From positions 1 through 42,426 of the forward strand of contig JAXHTF010000036.1 in the NCBI GenBank assembly GCA_034211275.1: a DNA stretch of 42,426 nt, written 5' to 3'. Below, piece by piece: positions 15,716 through 24,049 of the stretch. The DNA comes from Acidobacteriota bacterium. Its GTDB lineage: Bacteria > Acidobacteriota > Thermoanaerobaculia > Multivoradales > JAHZIX01. Each line of letters opens with the position of its first letter. Position 1 is the stretch's first letter. Under the pieces are notes generated by a model. It made no database searches. It saw only the letters and a list, made by a program, of their open reading frames with translations, and was not told the origin of the DNA. The position numbers were made by a program, and so were the translations under genes.

Positions 15716-16762
15716 ATGACGGAGCGGCAGCGGAAATTCCGCCTCACCGCCCTCGCCACCACCGGTGGCTGAGCGGCCAAAATAGGTCCGGGGGACCTTT
15801 CCTCGATGATCGAGCGGCTTACCGGCCTCGCCGGTGGGGACGGGAGAGTTGTGGTCGGGCCCCAAACCGCCGACGACGCCGGGGTGATGCGCTACGGCGA
15901 CCGCGCCCTGGTGGCCACCGCCGACTTCATCACGCCGGTGTGCGACGATCCCCGCCGCTTCGGGCGGGTGGCGGCGGCCAACGCTCTCTCGGACATCTTC
16001 GCCATGGGCGGCGAGGCGCTGCTGGGCCTCAACCTCTGCTGCTTTCCCGGTGCCGGGGCGCCGGAGGGCGTGCTGGCGGAGATCCTGGTGGGAGCCGCGG
16101 AGAAGTTGCGGGAGGCGGGGGCGGCGCTGCTGGGCGGTCACTCGGTGAAGGACGACGAGCTCAAATACGGCCTGGCGGTGATCGGCGAGGCGGATCCGGA
16201 GCGACTGCTCACCAACGCCGGAGCTCGCCCCGGGGATCGCCTGCTGCTGACCAAGGCCCTGGGCACCGGCGTGTTGGTCAACGCCTTCAAGGCGGATCAG
16301 CTCGACGAGGCCGGGCTGGAAGCGGCGCTGACGCAGATGGAGGTGCTCAACCTGGAGGCCTCCCGCCTGGCCTTGGCCCATGGCGCCCACGCCGCCACCG
16401 ACATCACCGGCTTCGGGCTCGCCGGTCACGCTCTGGAGGTGGCCAAGGCTTCCGGCGTCGAGCTACACCTTCGGTATGGGGATCTGCCGGTGCTCAACGG
16501 CTTCTACCGCCTGGTCCGAGCCGGTGTCAGCACCGGCTGCACCGGTCTCAACCGACGCTACACCCAGGATTCTCTGGAGCTGCCGGACCTCTCCAAGGAG
16601 CAGGAAGAACTCCTCTTCGACCCCCAAACCTCCGGCGGACTGCTGATCTCGGTGTCGAAAGGCAGCGCCGAAGCCCTCCTCGGCGGCCTCCGCTCCACCG
16701 GCCTCGACGCCCGGGAGATCGGCTTCGTCCGCCGCGGGGAGCCGCGGTTGGTGGTTTCCTAG
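15716..16762 (+). CDS. selD: Selenide, water dikinase SelD, a selenoprotein with in-frame UGA
   Basis: Makes selenophosphate from selenide and ATP, the selenium donor for selenocysteine tRNA. From ATG 15716 the product reads MTERQRKFRLTALATTGG-U-AAKIGPGDL, with TGA at 15770-15772 in the place of the catalytic Cys/Sec (residue 19) and the essential Lys at residue 22. Later motifs are ADDAGVM, TADFITPV, NALSDIFAMGG, GGHSVKDDELKYGLAV and ATDITGFGLAGHALE. Total 348 residues including Sec, a normal SelD length. Standard gene callers stop at TGA and would start at ATG 15806, losing the active site. A hairpin lies 11 nt after the UGA (see SECIS). No clear Shine-Dalgarno precedes the ATG. selA, selB and tRNA-Sec are not in the window and must lie elsewhere if the gene works. 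Confidence 0.93.
15784..15798 (+). promoter_or_regulatory. Bacterial SECIS element for selD
   Basis: Stem AGGTCC/GGACCT with a GGG apical loop, starting 11 nt downstream of the in-frame TGA at 15770. Bacterial SECIS hairpins sit directly 3' of the UGA inside the coding region, have a short G-rich apical loop and bind SelB. Position and shape fit; no other strong hairpin competes in the following 40 nt. Confidence 0.75.
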
Positions 16763-16832
16763 CCTCGTTCCCTCGTTACTGCGCCCAGTCAGTTGGGTAA
16801 GAAGTTGGCCTTTCGGCAGCCGACGGGGCCCC

Positions 16833-17771
16833 TCAAGGCCGGATCATCCCCCCGCGATTGTGGCGGGAGCCGGCGGGGGGGCTTTGGGGGGCCGGAGGGG
16901 TAGCTTGCGCGCCCGGGGCGGTGCGCTGGACGCGGCGATCCTCCAATTGGCGCTCGACCCGCTGGTGGGGCGTGCTCTGGTGATAGTGCTCGCCGGGGTG
17001 GCCGTGGGAGGGGCCGGGGCGAAGGGTGCCGGGCGGGTAGTAGGGATGCTGGCCGGGCGCGCCGTAGAGCGGGCCGAAGGTTCCCACGGGATAGAGGGTC
17101 TGGGCGGCGACGCCGTCGGCGGTCTCCCGCTGCTCGCGGGTGAGCTCCGCCTCCAGCCGCGCCAGCTCCACCTCCAGCCGGGCCTGCTCGATCTCGGTGC
17201 GCCGCCGGCGGTCGGAGAGGGCGCCTTCGAGGGTGAGGATGCGGTCGCGCTCCGCCGCCTGCACCCAACCACCGCGGAAGGCCACCTGACCTCGCCGTCG
17301 GCGGTATTCTTCCTCGGTTACCCAGCGGTCGTCGTCGAGAACGTAGCCCAGATCGTGCCGGGCTTCCGGATGGTCCGGATCGATGAGCAGCACCTCCTCC
17401 AGCAGTCGGCCGGCGAGGGTGTAGGCGCTCTGATTCTGGCAGTAGAGGGCTAGATCGTAGAGACCGTCGGCATCGTCCGGGGCCAGCTGGCTCAAACGTT
17501 CCAGCACCTCGTCCTCGATGGTGTCTCCCCACTCGATGGAAGCCACCAGATCCCGCGGGAAGGCCAGGCTGCCGTAGGGCAGGACGATCTCGATCTGGCC
17601 GTTCTCCGCATCTCGCACCTTGCCCTCCAGAGTGCGCCCGTTCTTCAGCTGGATGACGTCCGCAGCGACATCTGCGGCCGGGACCAGGAAGGTCAGGAGG
17701 AGGGCGGTGAAGGCTAGTCTCGGCAGCCGGGGGGTGCGGAGAAATGCGGGATGGGTCGTCGGGCGGTGCAT
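16833..17771 (-). CDS. Exported protein with TPR-like and coiled-coil segments, function unknown
   Basis: 312 residues. ATG 17771 has GGAGG 4-5 bp upstream and gives a signal peptide (PRLAFTALLLTFLVPAADVAADV, cleavage near residue 38). The mature N-terminus VIQLKNGRTLEGKVR, with a following IVLPYGSLAFPRDLVASIEW, is a small beta domain often seen in acidobacterial and planctomycete envelope proteins. A TPR-like helical pair follows (DGLYDLALYCQNQ, AGRLLEEVLLIDPDHPEAR), then DDDRWVTEEEYRRRRG, a typical segment after such repeats. Residues about 200-240 form a charged coiled coil (LEVELARLEAELTREQ). The last 80 residues are low-complexity, rich in Pro, Gly, His and Gln. It is convergent with selD and divergent from gldC. 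No function can be assigned. Confidence 0.72.
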   Translation of the reverse strand: MHRPTTHPAFLRTPRLPRLAFTALLLTFLVPAADVAADVIQLKNGRTLEGKVRDAENGQIEIVLPYGSLAFPRDLVASIEWGDTIEDEVLERLSQLAPDDADGLYDLALYCQNQSAYTLAGRLLEEVLLIDPDHPEARHDLGYVLDDDRWVTEEEYRRRRGQVAFRGGWVQAAERDRILTLEGALSDRRRRTEIEQARLEVELARLEAELTREQRETADGVAAQTLYPVGTFGPLYGAPGQHPYYPPGTLRPGPSHGHPGEHYHQSTPHQRVERQLEDRRVQRTAPGAQATPPAPQSPPAGSRHNRGGMIRP

Positions 17772-17970
17772 GGAACCTCCATCGGCGCGGGTTGGCAGAG
17801 ACACTACTACTTCAGAAAACGCTTTCGGTGGCCAAGGAATTCCGGTCGAGACCGCGGAACGGGAGGTGCTACCATCCGGCTCCGGCGCTGCCACCGACCA
17901 CCGCCGAAGATCCCCCCGGTGTCGGACGAGCAAGACCGGAGAAAAAGGCCGGAAAAGAGCAAGGCCGAAA

Positions 17971-18012
17971 AAGAAGCGCCATTCAAGAAGCGCCGCTCAA
18001 GAAGTGCCGGCA
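17971..18012. repeat. Three 14-nt tandem repeats upstream of gldC
   Basis: AAGAAGCGCCATTC, AAGAAGCGCCGCTC and AAGAAGTGCCGGCA follow each other directly. Fourteen is not a multiple of three, so the repeat is unlikely to be coding. It ends 20 bp before the GldC start codon and overlaps the probable 5' leader. Confidence 0.5.
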
Positions 18013-18032
18013 AAGACAGGAGTCGAAACACC

Positions 18033-18416
18033 ATGAGTCAGGACGTCCCCAACCAGTCTGAGCAAGATCAGACCCAGCCGCCGCAGGACAAGCAGATCAC
18101 CCTCAACGTTCAGCTGGACGAGAAACGCATCGCCGAGACCATTCACTGGCATGCCACCGATGCTCCTCATCCGGAGCCCCAGGCCTGCGATGCCTTCCTG
18201 CTCTCCATCTGGGATGCGGCGAACAAGGCGACGCTGCGCATCGATCTGTGGACCAAGGAGATGAAGGTGGATCAGATGAACGCCTTCGTCCTCCAGACCC
18301 TGATGACCATGGCGGATACCTTCCAGAACGCCACCAACAATCAGGAGCAGGCGGACGAGATCCGCGCCTTCACCCAGGATCTAGCGACCCGTCTGCAGCT
18401 GCCGGCGGAAGAGTAG
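18033..18416 (+). CDS. gldC: GldC-like protein
   Basis: 127-residue cytoplasmic protein matching GldC, named from Bacteroidetes gliding motility but also found in non-gliding bacteria. Seen: ITLNVQLDEKRIAETIHWHATDA in pieces ITLNVQLDEKR and IHWHATD, then FLLSIWDAANKATLRIDLWT, KEMKVDQMNAFVLQTLMTMADTF in pieces KEMKVDQMNAF and LMTMADTFQNAT, and the closing EIRAFTQDLATRL. ATG 18033 is chosen from the family N-terminus; an AGGAG lies about 10 bp upstream. The frame is open back to 17751 but the extra part is basic low-complexity translated from tandem repeats. No other gld or spr genes are nearby, so a gliding role here is doubtful. The aminotransferase gene converges 8 bp downstream. Confidence 0.85.
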   Translation: MSQDVPNQSEQDQTQPPQDKQITLNVQLDEKRIAETIHWHATDAPHPEPQACDAFLLSIWDAANKATLRIDLWTKEMKVDQMNAFVLQTLMTMADTFQNATNNQEQADEIRAFTQDLATRLQLPAEE

Positions 18417-18424
18417 CTACCGGT

Positions 18425-19594
18425 TTACGAAGCGAGGAGCTCCGCCAGCACGTCGAAGCCTCGCAACACCACCTCCGGCTCGGCGGAGGTGAAGCACACC
18501 CGCACGTGGTGAGGGTAGGGGCCGAAGCTGGGACCCGGGGCCACCAGCAGGCCGCGGTCGGCGCAGCGCTCGAGGAAGCCCAGGAGGGGATCCTCCTGCT
18601 CGAAGTCCAGCTGCTCGCTGACATCGACGAAGAAGAAGGTCGAGCCTTCAGGGGTCGGGACCCCTAGCTTGGCGGCGGCGGCGCGGCCGAGCTCCGCGTA
18701 GCGCTCCCGGGCCGTCCGCGCCCACTCCTGGCCGGGGCCGGCGAGGGCCTCGACGGCGGCCAGCTGGGAGGCGGTGGGGGCGCAATAGTAGGTGTCGGTG
18801 CCGATCTTCTTGCACTCCGCCAGCGCTTCCGCCGGCCCCACCAGATAGCCGCAACGATTGCCGGTCATGCCATAGGCCTTGGAGAAACTCTGGGAGGTGA
18901 TCACCCGTTCCGGATCCATGGGCCGCAGGGGGGTGTGCTCACCGGCATAGACAAATTCCTCGTAAACCTCGTCGGAGATCACCCAGAGATCTTCCGAGGC
19001 CGCCCATTCCACGATCGCCCGCGCCCACTCCGCCGGCAGCACCTTGCCGCTGGGGTTGTGGGGCGTGTTGACGTAGAGGGCCACGGTGCGATCGGTGCAG
19101 CGGCTGCGGAAAGCCTCCACCGCTTCCTCGGCGTTGGCGGGTAGATCGTCGCCGGCGAAGAAGGGCACCGGCACCGGCGTGGCCCGGAAGGCTCGCACCA
19201 TGCCCGCGATGAGCGGCCAGTAGGGAGCCATGATCAGCACTTCCTCACCGGGATCCACCAGCGCGCCGACGGCGGTGGAGAGGGCGGCGGTGGCGCCGGC
19301 GCAGATGATCACCTGGTCTTCCGTGGTGGCGCAGCCGCTGCGCTCCTCGGTGTGCCCAGCGATGGCGCGGCGCAGGTCTTTGCGCCCGGCGGGGGGCGAG
19401 TAGCGATGCATGCCGGGATGCTCCGCCACTGTCAGGTTCTCCATGCGGCAACCTTCGGCGGGCTCCATCCAGGTATCGCCGATGTGCAGCGGATAGAGCT
19501 CGCCGTCGTAGCGGCGGACTCGTTCGGCGACGCTGGAATAGACGGAGCCGACCATGGCGGCGATGGTGGGGGAAGCGCGTGGATATTTGGGCAT
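18425..19594 (-). CDS. Class I/II PLP-dependent aminotransferase
   Basis: Fold-type I aminotransferase, 389 residues. Conserved features: HIGDTWMEPAEG near the N-terminus, CAGATAALSTAVGALVDPGDEV-like segment (ICAGATAALSTAVGAL), VNTPHNPSGKVLP with the PLP-contact Asn, ISDEVYEEFVYAGEH with the Asp, and the Schiff-base lysine in SQSFSKAYGMTGNRCGYLVG. The final arginine region is PHHVRVCFTSAEP, which would bind the substrate carboxylate. The family includes aspartate, alanine and aromatic aminotransferases; the substrate cannot be fixed. ATG 19594 fits the family N-terminus. It lies just downstream of the efflux operon on the same strand, separated by about 57 bp. Confidence 0.92.
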   Translation of the reverse strand: MPKYPRASPTIAAMVGSVYSSVAERVRRYDGELYPLHIGDTWMEPAEGCRMENLTVAEHPGMHRYSPPAGRKDLRRAIAGHTEERSGCATTEDQVIICAGATAALSTAVGALVDPGEEVLIMAPYWPLIAGMVRAFRATPVPVPFFAGDDLPANAEEAVEAFRSRCTDRTVALYVNTPHNPSGKVLPAEWARAIVEWAASEDLWVISDEVYEEFVYAGEHTPLRPMDPERVITSQSFSKAYGMTGNRCGYLVGPAEALAECKKIGTDTYYCAPTASQLAAVEALAGPGQEWARTARERYAELGRAAAAKLGVPTPEGSTFFFVDVSEQLDFEQEDPLLGFLERCADRGLLVAPGPSFGPYPHHVRVCFTSAEPEVVLRGFDVLAELLAS

Positions 19595-19651
19595 TGCGGC
19601 GATTCTACACGGCCACAGGCCCTTCGCGCGAAGCGCCCGCCAGTGAGTGCG

Positions 19652-22600
19652 TCAGCTGGATCCCAGCAGCTCCCCCTGCGCCAGCCGCAGCCGAATGGAG
19701 GCGCGGACGACGTCCAGCTCGGCGAGATCTCGGCGGGTTTGCTCGTCCCGCAGGGCGGCCTCCGCCGCCAGCAGATCGTTGGTGGTGGCGCGGCCGGCGT
19801 CGTAGCGCTGGCGCTCGACTCGCAAGGTCTCCGTGGCCTGTTCGACACCGGTCCTGCCGACAGTGACGGCGCCACGGGCGGTGGCGAGCTCGGCGCGGGC
19901 GGCGCGGATTTCCAGGCTCACGCCGCGGCGGGCTTCTTGCAGCTCCCGCTGCCGCGCCTGGGCCTGGGCCTCCAGGGCCCGCTGCCGCGGCCGGTTGGTG
20001 GCGGCGGCGAAGGGGCGCCAGGAGACCAGCACCCCAGCCTCGATCCAATTGTCCTCGCGGTAGGGGCTGCCGGTGGTCCAGGTCCAGCGGGCGTCGGCGT
20101 CGAGGCGCGGCAGCCGTTCGGCGCTCACCGCCTTGCGCCGCAGCTCCAGGGCGTTCAGCTGCTGGTTTAAGGCGGCCAGATCCTGGCGGTGCTCGAAGGC
20201 CTGCTGCGCCGGTGCTGAGCCCCGGGCCTGCGCCGAGCTAGCGGCCAAGGCCTCGCCTTCCCCCTCGTTCTTCCACCCGCTTTTCCCTTGGGGCTCCCAC
20301 CGTGGCTTCACGGGGTTGTCGGCTCCCACCGCCATGCCCAGGGCCCAGGTGGCGACCTCCCGGGCCTGCTCCAGGGCCAACAGATCTTGCCGCGCCGAGT
20401 CGAGGGCCAGCTGGACCTTGAGGGCGTCGGATTCCAGCGCCCGCCCGGCGTCGACCCGCGACCGGGTGTCCCGCAGGCGGGTCTCCAGGCTGGCGATGAA
20501 GCTCTCCGTAGCCTGGCGGCGGGCGTCCAGGGCGAGGACGTCGAGGAAGGCTTCGGCGGCCTCGGCGGCGGCCTCTTCGCGGCTTCGGTAGGCCTGGCTC
20601 TCGGCGGCCTCGGCCTCGGCGCGGGCGGCGGGGGCGGCGTAGAAGAGTCGCGCCGGGTCGAGGAGTGGCTGCACCACCCGCACCTCGCCGCTCTCGCTAC
20701 GGCGGTCGCCGAAGGAGATGTCGCCGATGGGGGTGACCAGGTCGAGATCCCGATCCCGCTCGTTGACCCCGCCGCCGACGGTGACGGTGGGCAGCAGGGC
20801 TGCCCGTCGCTCGGCGCGGGCGGCGGCCCCGGCGGCCTCGGCGCGATCTCCGGCGGCCTGTGCCCGCGGGCGCTGTACCGCGGCGTCCATGGCCTGCTCG
20901 AGGGTCATCATCACCGGCGACTGATTCATCGGCGGTTGGGCCTGGGCGCCCCCCGCGGCCACTAGCGCCAGCAGCAAGAGCCCGGCGGTGGCGGCCCGGC
21001 GGGAACGCAACCACTGAGGCAGGAAGTCGATGCGCCGCGGCACGAAGAGCAGGGTGTAGAGCGCCGGCACCACCAGCACGGTGAGCACCGTCGAGGCGAT
21101 GAGACCGGAGATCATGGCCCAGGCCATGGGCGGCCACAGGGTGGAGGGGGAGAAGGCCAGCGGCAGCAGACCGGCGACGGTGGTGGCGGTGGTCAGGAGA
21201 ATGGGCCGCAGCCGGCGCTCCACCGCCTCGATGAGGGCCACCGGAATGGGTTCGCCGTCGGCCCGGCGAGCCTCCACCACCTCGAGCATGACGATGGCGT
21301 TGTTGACCACCACTCCCACCAGCGCGATGACCCCCAGCAGCGACATGAAGCCGAAGGGCTGACCGCTCACCAGCAGGCCCGGCACCACGCCGGCGGCGGC
21401 CAGGGGGACGGTGACCAACACGATGCCGACGCGGCGGAAGGAGCGGAACTCGGACATCAGGATGCCCAGCAGCAGCAGCACGCCGATGGGGAAGGTGCGC
21501 AACATGGCTACATTGGCTTCCTCCGAGCCCTCGGCGGCGCCACCGAACTGCCAGCTCACTCCCGCCGGCAGGTCCATGGCCTGGAGCTTCGGCTCCAGCT
21601 GGCGCAGTACGTCGCTGTAGGTCGCCTCGCCGTCGAGTTGGGAGAGCACCCGCACCACCCGCTGGCCATCGTGGTGGTGGATGGCGGCGGGGCGCCATTG
21701 GAGCTCCAGCCGGGCCAGCTGACCCAGGGGCACGGGTTCACCGCCGGGGGTGGAGATGTCCATGGAGAGGAGGTCTTCCACCGGCAGCGCCTCGCCCTCC
21801 GGCGAGCGCACCACCACCGGCACCGGCTCGTCTTCGGCGCGGAAGTAGCCCACCGGCAGGCCGCGGGTGCGGCCGAAGAGGGAGAGGGCGACATCGTCCC
21901 GGCTCATGCCCCGGCGGCCGGCGGCGGCGTCCTCGATGTGGAAGCGCATCATCGGCGTACCGCCGCCCAGGCTGTGGCGCACGTCGGCGGCGCCGGGGAT
22001 GGCCCGCAGCTCCGCCAGCACCGCGTCGGCGGCCTGGCTCAGGGGCTCCAGCTCCTGGGCGTAGAGGCGGATCTCCACCGGTGCGGCGATGGACGGCCCC
22101 TGTTCGAGCTTCTGGACCACCAGCTCCACCGCCGGCAACTCCTGGTAGACGAAGTCCCGAGTCCAGTGGATCACTTCCTCCAGGCTGTCGGTGGAGGTGG
22201 TTTCCACCACCAGCTGGGCCAGGTGCGGGCTCCACGGGATGGTGTTGAGGTTGTAGTAGAACTTCGGCGTGCTGCGACCCACGAAGCCCGCCACCGAAAC
22301 CACTTCCGGATGCGCCAGGAGCGCCCGTTCGAGCACCTGGGCCTGACGGTCGGTGGCGTCCAGGTGACTGCCCTCGGGCAGCCGCAGATCCACCACCAGC
22401 TGGTTGCGGTCGGAGGATGGGAAGAATTGCTGTTTGACCCAGCCGGCGGCCAGCAGCGAGGAGCCCACCAGCACCGCCACCGCCAGCAGCACCCAACCCG
22501 CCCGGCGCACCGCCAGCCGGCCCAGCCGCGGCGCCTGGCGCTCCAGCCATCCCTTGCGGGGCCCACCATTCAGAGAGCTGAGCTGGGGCCGCAGCAGCAT

Positions 22601-24049
22601 GTTGGAGAGGGCGGGGGTGACGAAGACGGCGAAGAGGTAGCTCACCGTCAGGGTGAGCATGATGAGCAGCGGGATGGCGCGGGTGAACTCGCCGGTGCCG
22701 CCCTCCGCCAAGTACATCGGCACGAAGGCCGCCAGGGTGGTGGCGGTGGCCGCTGCCAAGGGTGTGGCCAGCTCCGCCACGGCGCCGGTGGCCGCTTCCT
22801 CGCTGGGCTCGCCGCGGTCCAGGCGCCACTGGATGTTTTCCGCCACCACGATGGCGTTGTCCACCAGCATGCCCAGGGCGATGACCAGCGCCGCCACCGA
22901 AATCTGGTGCAGCACGCCGCCGCCCATGGCGTAGACGGCGAGGGCGGAGAGGGCCACCAGGGGCACCACTGAGGCGACGATGAGCCCCATTCGTAGGCCC
23001 ATGGTGAGCATCAACACGCCGGCGACGATCATCACGCCGAGGAGCAGCGAGCGTCCCAGCTCGTCCAGGCGGTGCTCCACCCGATCCGGCTGGAAGGCCA
23101 CCTCGGTGACCTCCACCGGCGCCACCTGGTCTCGCAGCTCTTCCATCCGCCCGCGCACGGTCTCGCCGGCGGAGATGACGTTGATGCCGGTGCGCAGCAC
23201 CACCCCCAGGCCCACGGCGTTCTCGCCGTCGTAGCGCATGCGCGCCGTCACCGGCTCCTCCGGCCCGCGGCGCACGGTGGCGATGGAGGAGAGGGGCACC
23301 GTCGAACCCGACGGCAGCAGCACCGGGGTGTTGCGGATCTCGTCCAGGCTCTCGAATTCGCTCTGGGGCCGCAGGGTCACGTTGCGTCCGGAAAGCTCCA
23401 CCGAGCCCCCGGGGAGGATGCGGTTGCGGGCCCCCAGCTGGGCCGCCAGCTGGCGGGGGTCGACGCCCAGCCGGCGGGCGGCGGAGGCGGTGAGCTCGAC
23501 CACGATCTGATCCCCGGGATCAGCGACGATCTCCACCTTGGAGACCACCGACAGCGCCAGCAACTCGTCCTTGAGCCGGTCCGCGGCGCCCTTGAGCTCC
23601 AGCGGATCGGGGTGCCCGGTGAGGGCGTAGACGATGCCCTCCTGGTCCTGGAGGTCGTCGTTGAGGCGCGGTTCGGAGGCGCCGTCGGGAAGCTCCGGCG
23701 TGGCGTCCTCCAGGGCCTCCCGCACCTCGTCCCAGGCGCCGTCGGTGTCGTCCGTGTCCTCTCGCAGGTCGATGGTCAGCACCGCCACCTCGCTGTAGGC
23801 GGTGGAGCTGATCTCCCCCACCTGGGCCACCGACGCCAGGTACTCCTCCAGCCGGTCGAGCACCAGCCGCTCCACCGTCTCGGCGTCGGCACCGGGGAAG
23901 GTGACCACCACCTGCCCCCAATAGTCCGGCAGCCGGGGATCTTCCTGCCGTTTCATGGTGGCCCAGGACGCCACTCCCAGGAAGGCCAGCAGAAGAGCGA
24001 GGGTGAGCACCAGCTTGCGCTGGCGCAGGATGCCGGTGAGGGCCCTCAC
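19652..24049 (-). CDS. RND efflux pump fused to a TolC-type outer-membrane channel
   Basis: One open frame of 1465 residues with no stop between two normally separate proteins. Residues 1 to about 1015 are a complete RND permease: N-terminal helix LVLTLALLLAFLGVASW, periplasmic porter domains, then TM4 VIALGMLVDNAIVVAENI (proton-relay Asp, usually DD, here DN), LVGVIALVGVVVNNAIVMLEVV and a final helix block ending PALYTLLFVPRRIDF. A hydrophobic stretch at about 1013-1035 (ATAGLLLLALVAAGGAQAQ) looks like a second, internal signal sequence. Residues about 1040-1465 are a TolC/OMF family domain with its paired coiled-coil repeats (MTLEQAMDAAVQ, FLDVLALDARRQATESFI, LRVERQRYDAGRATTNDLLAAEA in pieces, ELDVVRASIRLRLAQGEL). 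The internal sequence could act as signal or be cleaved, restoring two proteins. Follows the adaptor gene with a 4-bp overlap. Confidence 0.9.
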   Translation of the reverse strand: MRALTGILRQRKLVLTLALLLAFLGVASWATMKRQEDPRLPDYWGQVVVTFPGADAETVERLVLDRLEEYLASVAQVGEISSTAYSEVAVLTIDLREDTDDTDGAWDEVREALEDATPELPDGASEPRLNDDLQDQEGIVYALTGHPDPLELKGAADRLKDELLALSVVSKVEIVADPGDQIVVELTASAARRLGVDPRQLAAQLGARNRILPGGSVELSGRNVTLRPQSEFESLDEIRNTPVLLPSGSTVPLSSIATVRRGPEEPVTARMRYDGENAVGLGVVLRTGINVISAGETVRGRMEELRDQVAPVEVTEVAFQPDRVEHRLDELGRSLLLGVMIVAGVLMLTMGLRMGLIVASVVPLVALSALAVYAMGGGVLHQISVAALVIALGMLVDNAIVVAENIQWRLDRGEPSEEAATGAVAELATPLAAATATTLAAFVPMYLAEGGTGEFTRAIPLLIMLTLTVSYLFAVFVTPALSNMLLRPQLSSLNGGPRKGWLERQAPRLGRLAVRRAGWVLLAVAVLVGSSLLAAGWVKQQFFPSSDRNQLVVDLRLPEGSHLDATDRQAQVLERALLAHPEVVSVAGFVGRSTPKFYYNLNTIPWSPHLAQLVVETTSTDSLEEVIHWTRDFVYQELPAVELVVQKLEQGPSIAAPVEIRLYAQELEPLSQAADAVLAELRAIPGAADVRHSLGGGTPMMRFHIEDAAAGRRGMSRDDVALSLFGRTRGLPVGYFRAEDEPVPVVVRSPEGEALPVEDLLSMDISTPGGEPVPLGQLARLELQWRPAAIHHHDGQRVVRVLSQLDGEATYSDVLRQLEPKLQAMDLPAGVSWQFGGAAEGSEEANVAMLRTFPIGVLLLLGILMSEFRSFRRVGIVLVTVPLAAAGVVPGLLVSGQPFGFMSLLGVIALVGVVVNNAIVMLEVVEARRADGEPIPVALIEAVERRLRPILLTTATTVAGLLPLAFSPSTLWPPMAWAMISGLIASTVLTVLVVPALYTLLFVPRRIDFLPQWLRSRRAATAGLLLLALVAAGGAQAQPPMNQSPVMMTLEQAMDAAVQRPRAQAAGDRAEAAGAAARAERRAALLPTVTVGGGVNERDRDLDLVTPIGDISFGDRRSESGEVRVVQPLLDPARLFYAAPAARAEAEAAESQAYRSREEAAAEAAEAFLDVLALDARRQATESFIASLETRLRDTRSRVDAGRALESDALKVQLALDSARQDLLALEQAREVATWALGMAVGADNPVKPRWEPQGKSGWKNEGEGEALAASSAQARGSAPAQQAFEHRQDLAALNQQLNALELRRKAVSAERLPRLDADARWTWTTGSPYREDNWIEAGVLVSWRPFAAATNRPRQRALEAQAQARQRELQEARRGVSLEIRAARAELATARGAVTVGRTGVEQATETLRVERQRYDAGRATTNDLLAAEAALRDEQTRRDLAELDVVRASIRLRLAQGELLGSS

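Noticed and set aside
15806-16762. SelD starting at ATG 15806
   Set aside because: This start leaves out the catalytic Sec/Lys loop; the true N-terminus is read through the in-frame TGA from 15716.
17751-18032. N-terminal extension of GldC
   Set aside because: The extra residues are basic, derived from 14-nt tandem repeats and absent from the family; ATG 18033 matches the known start.
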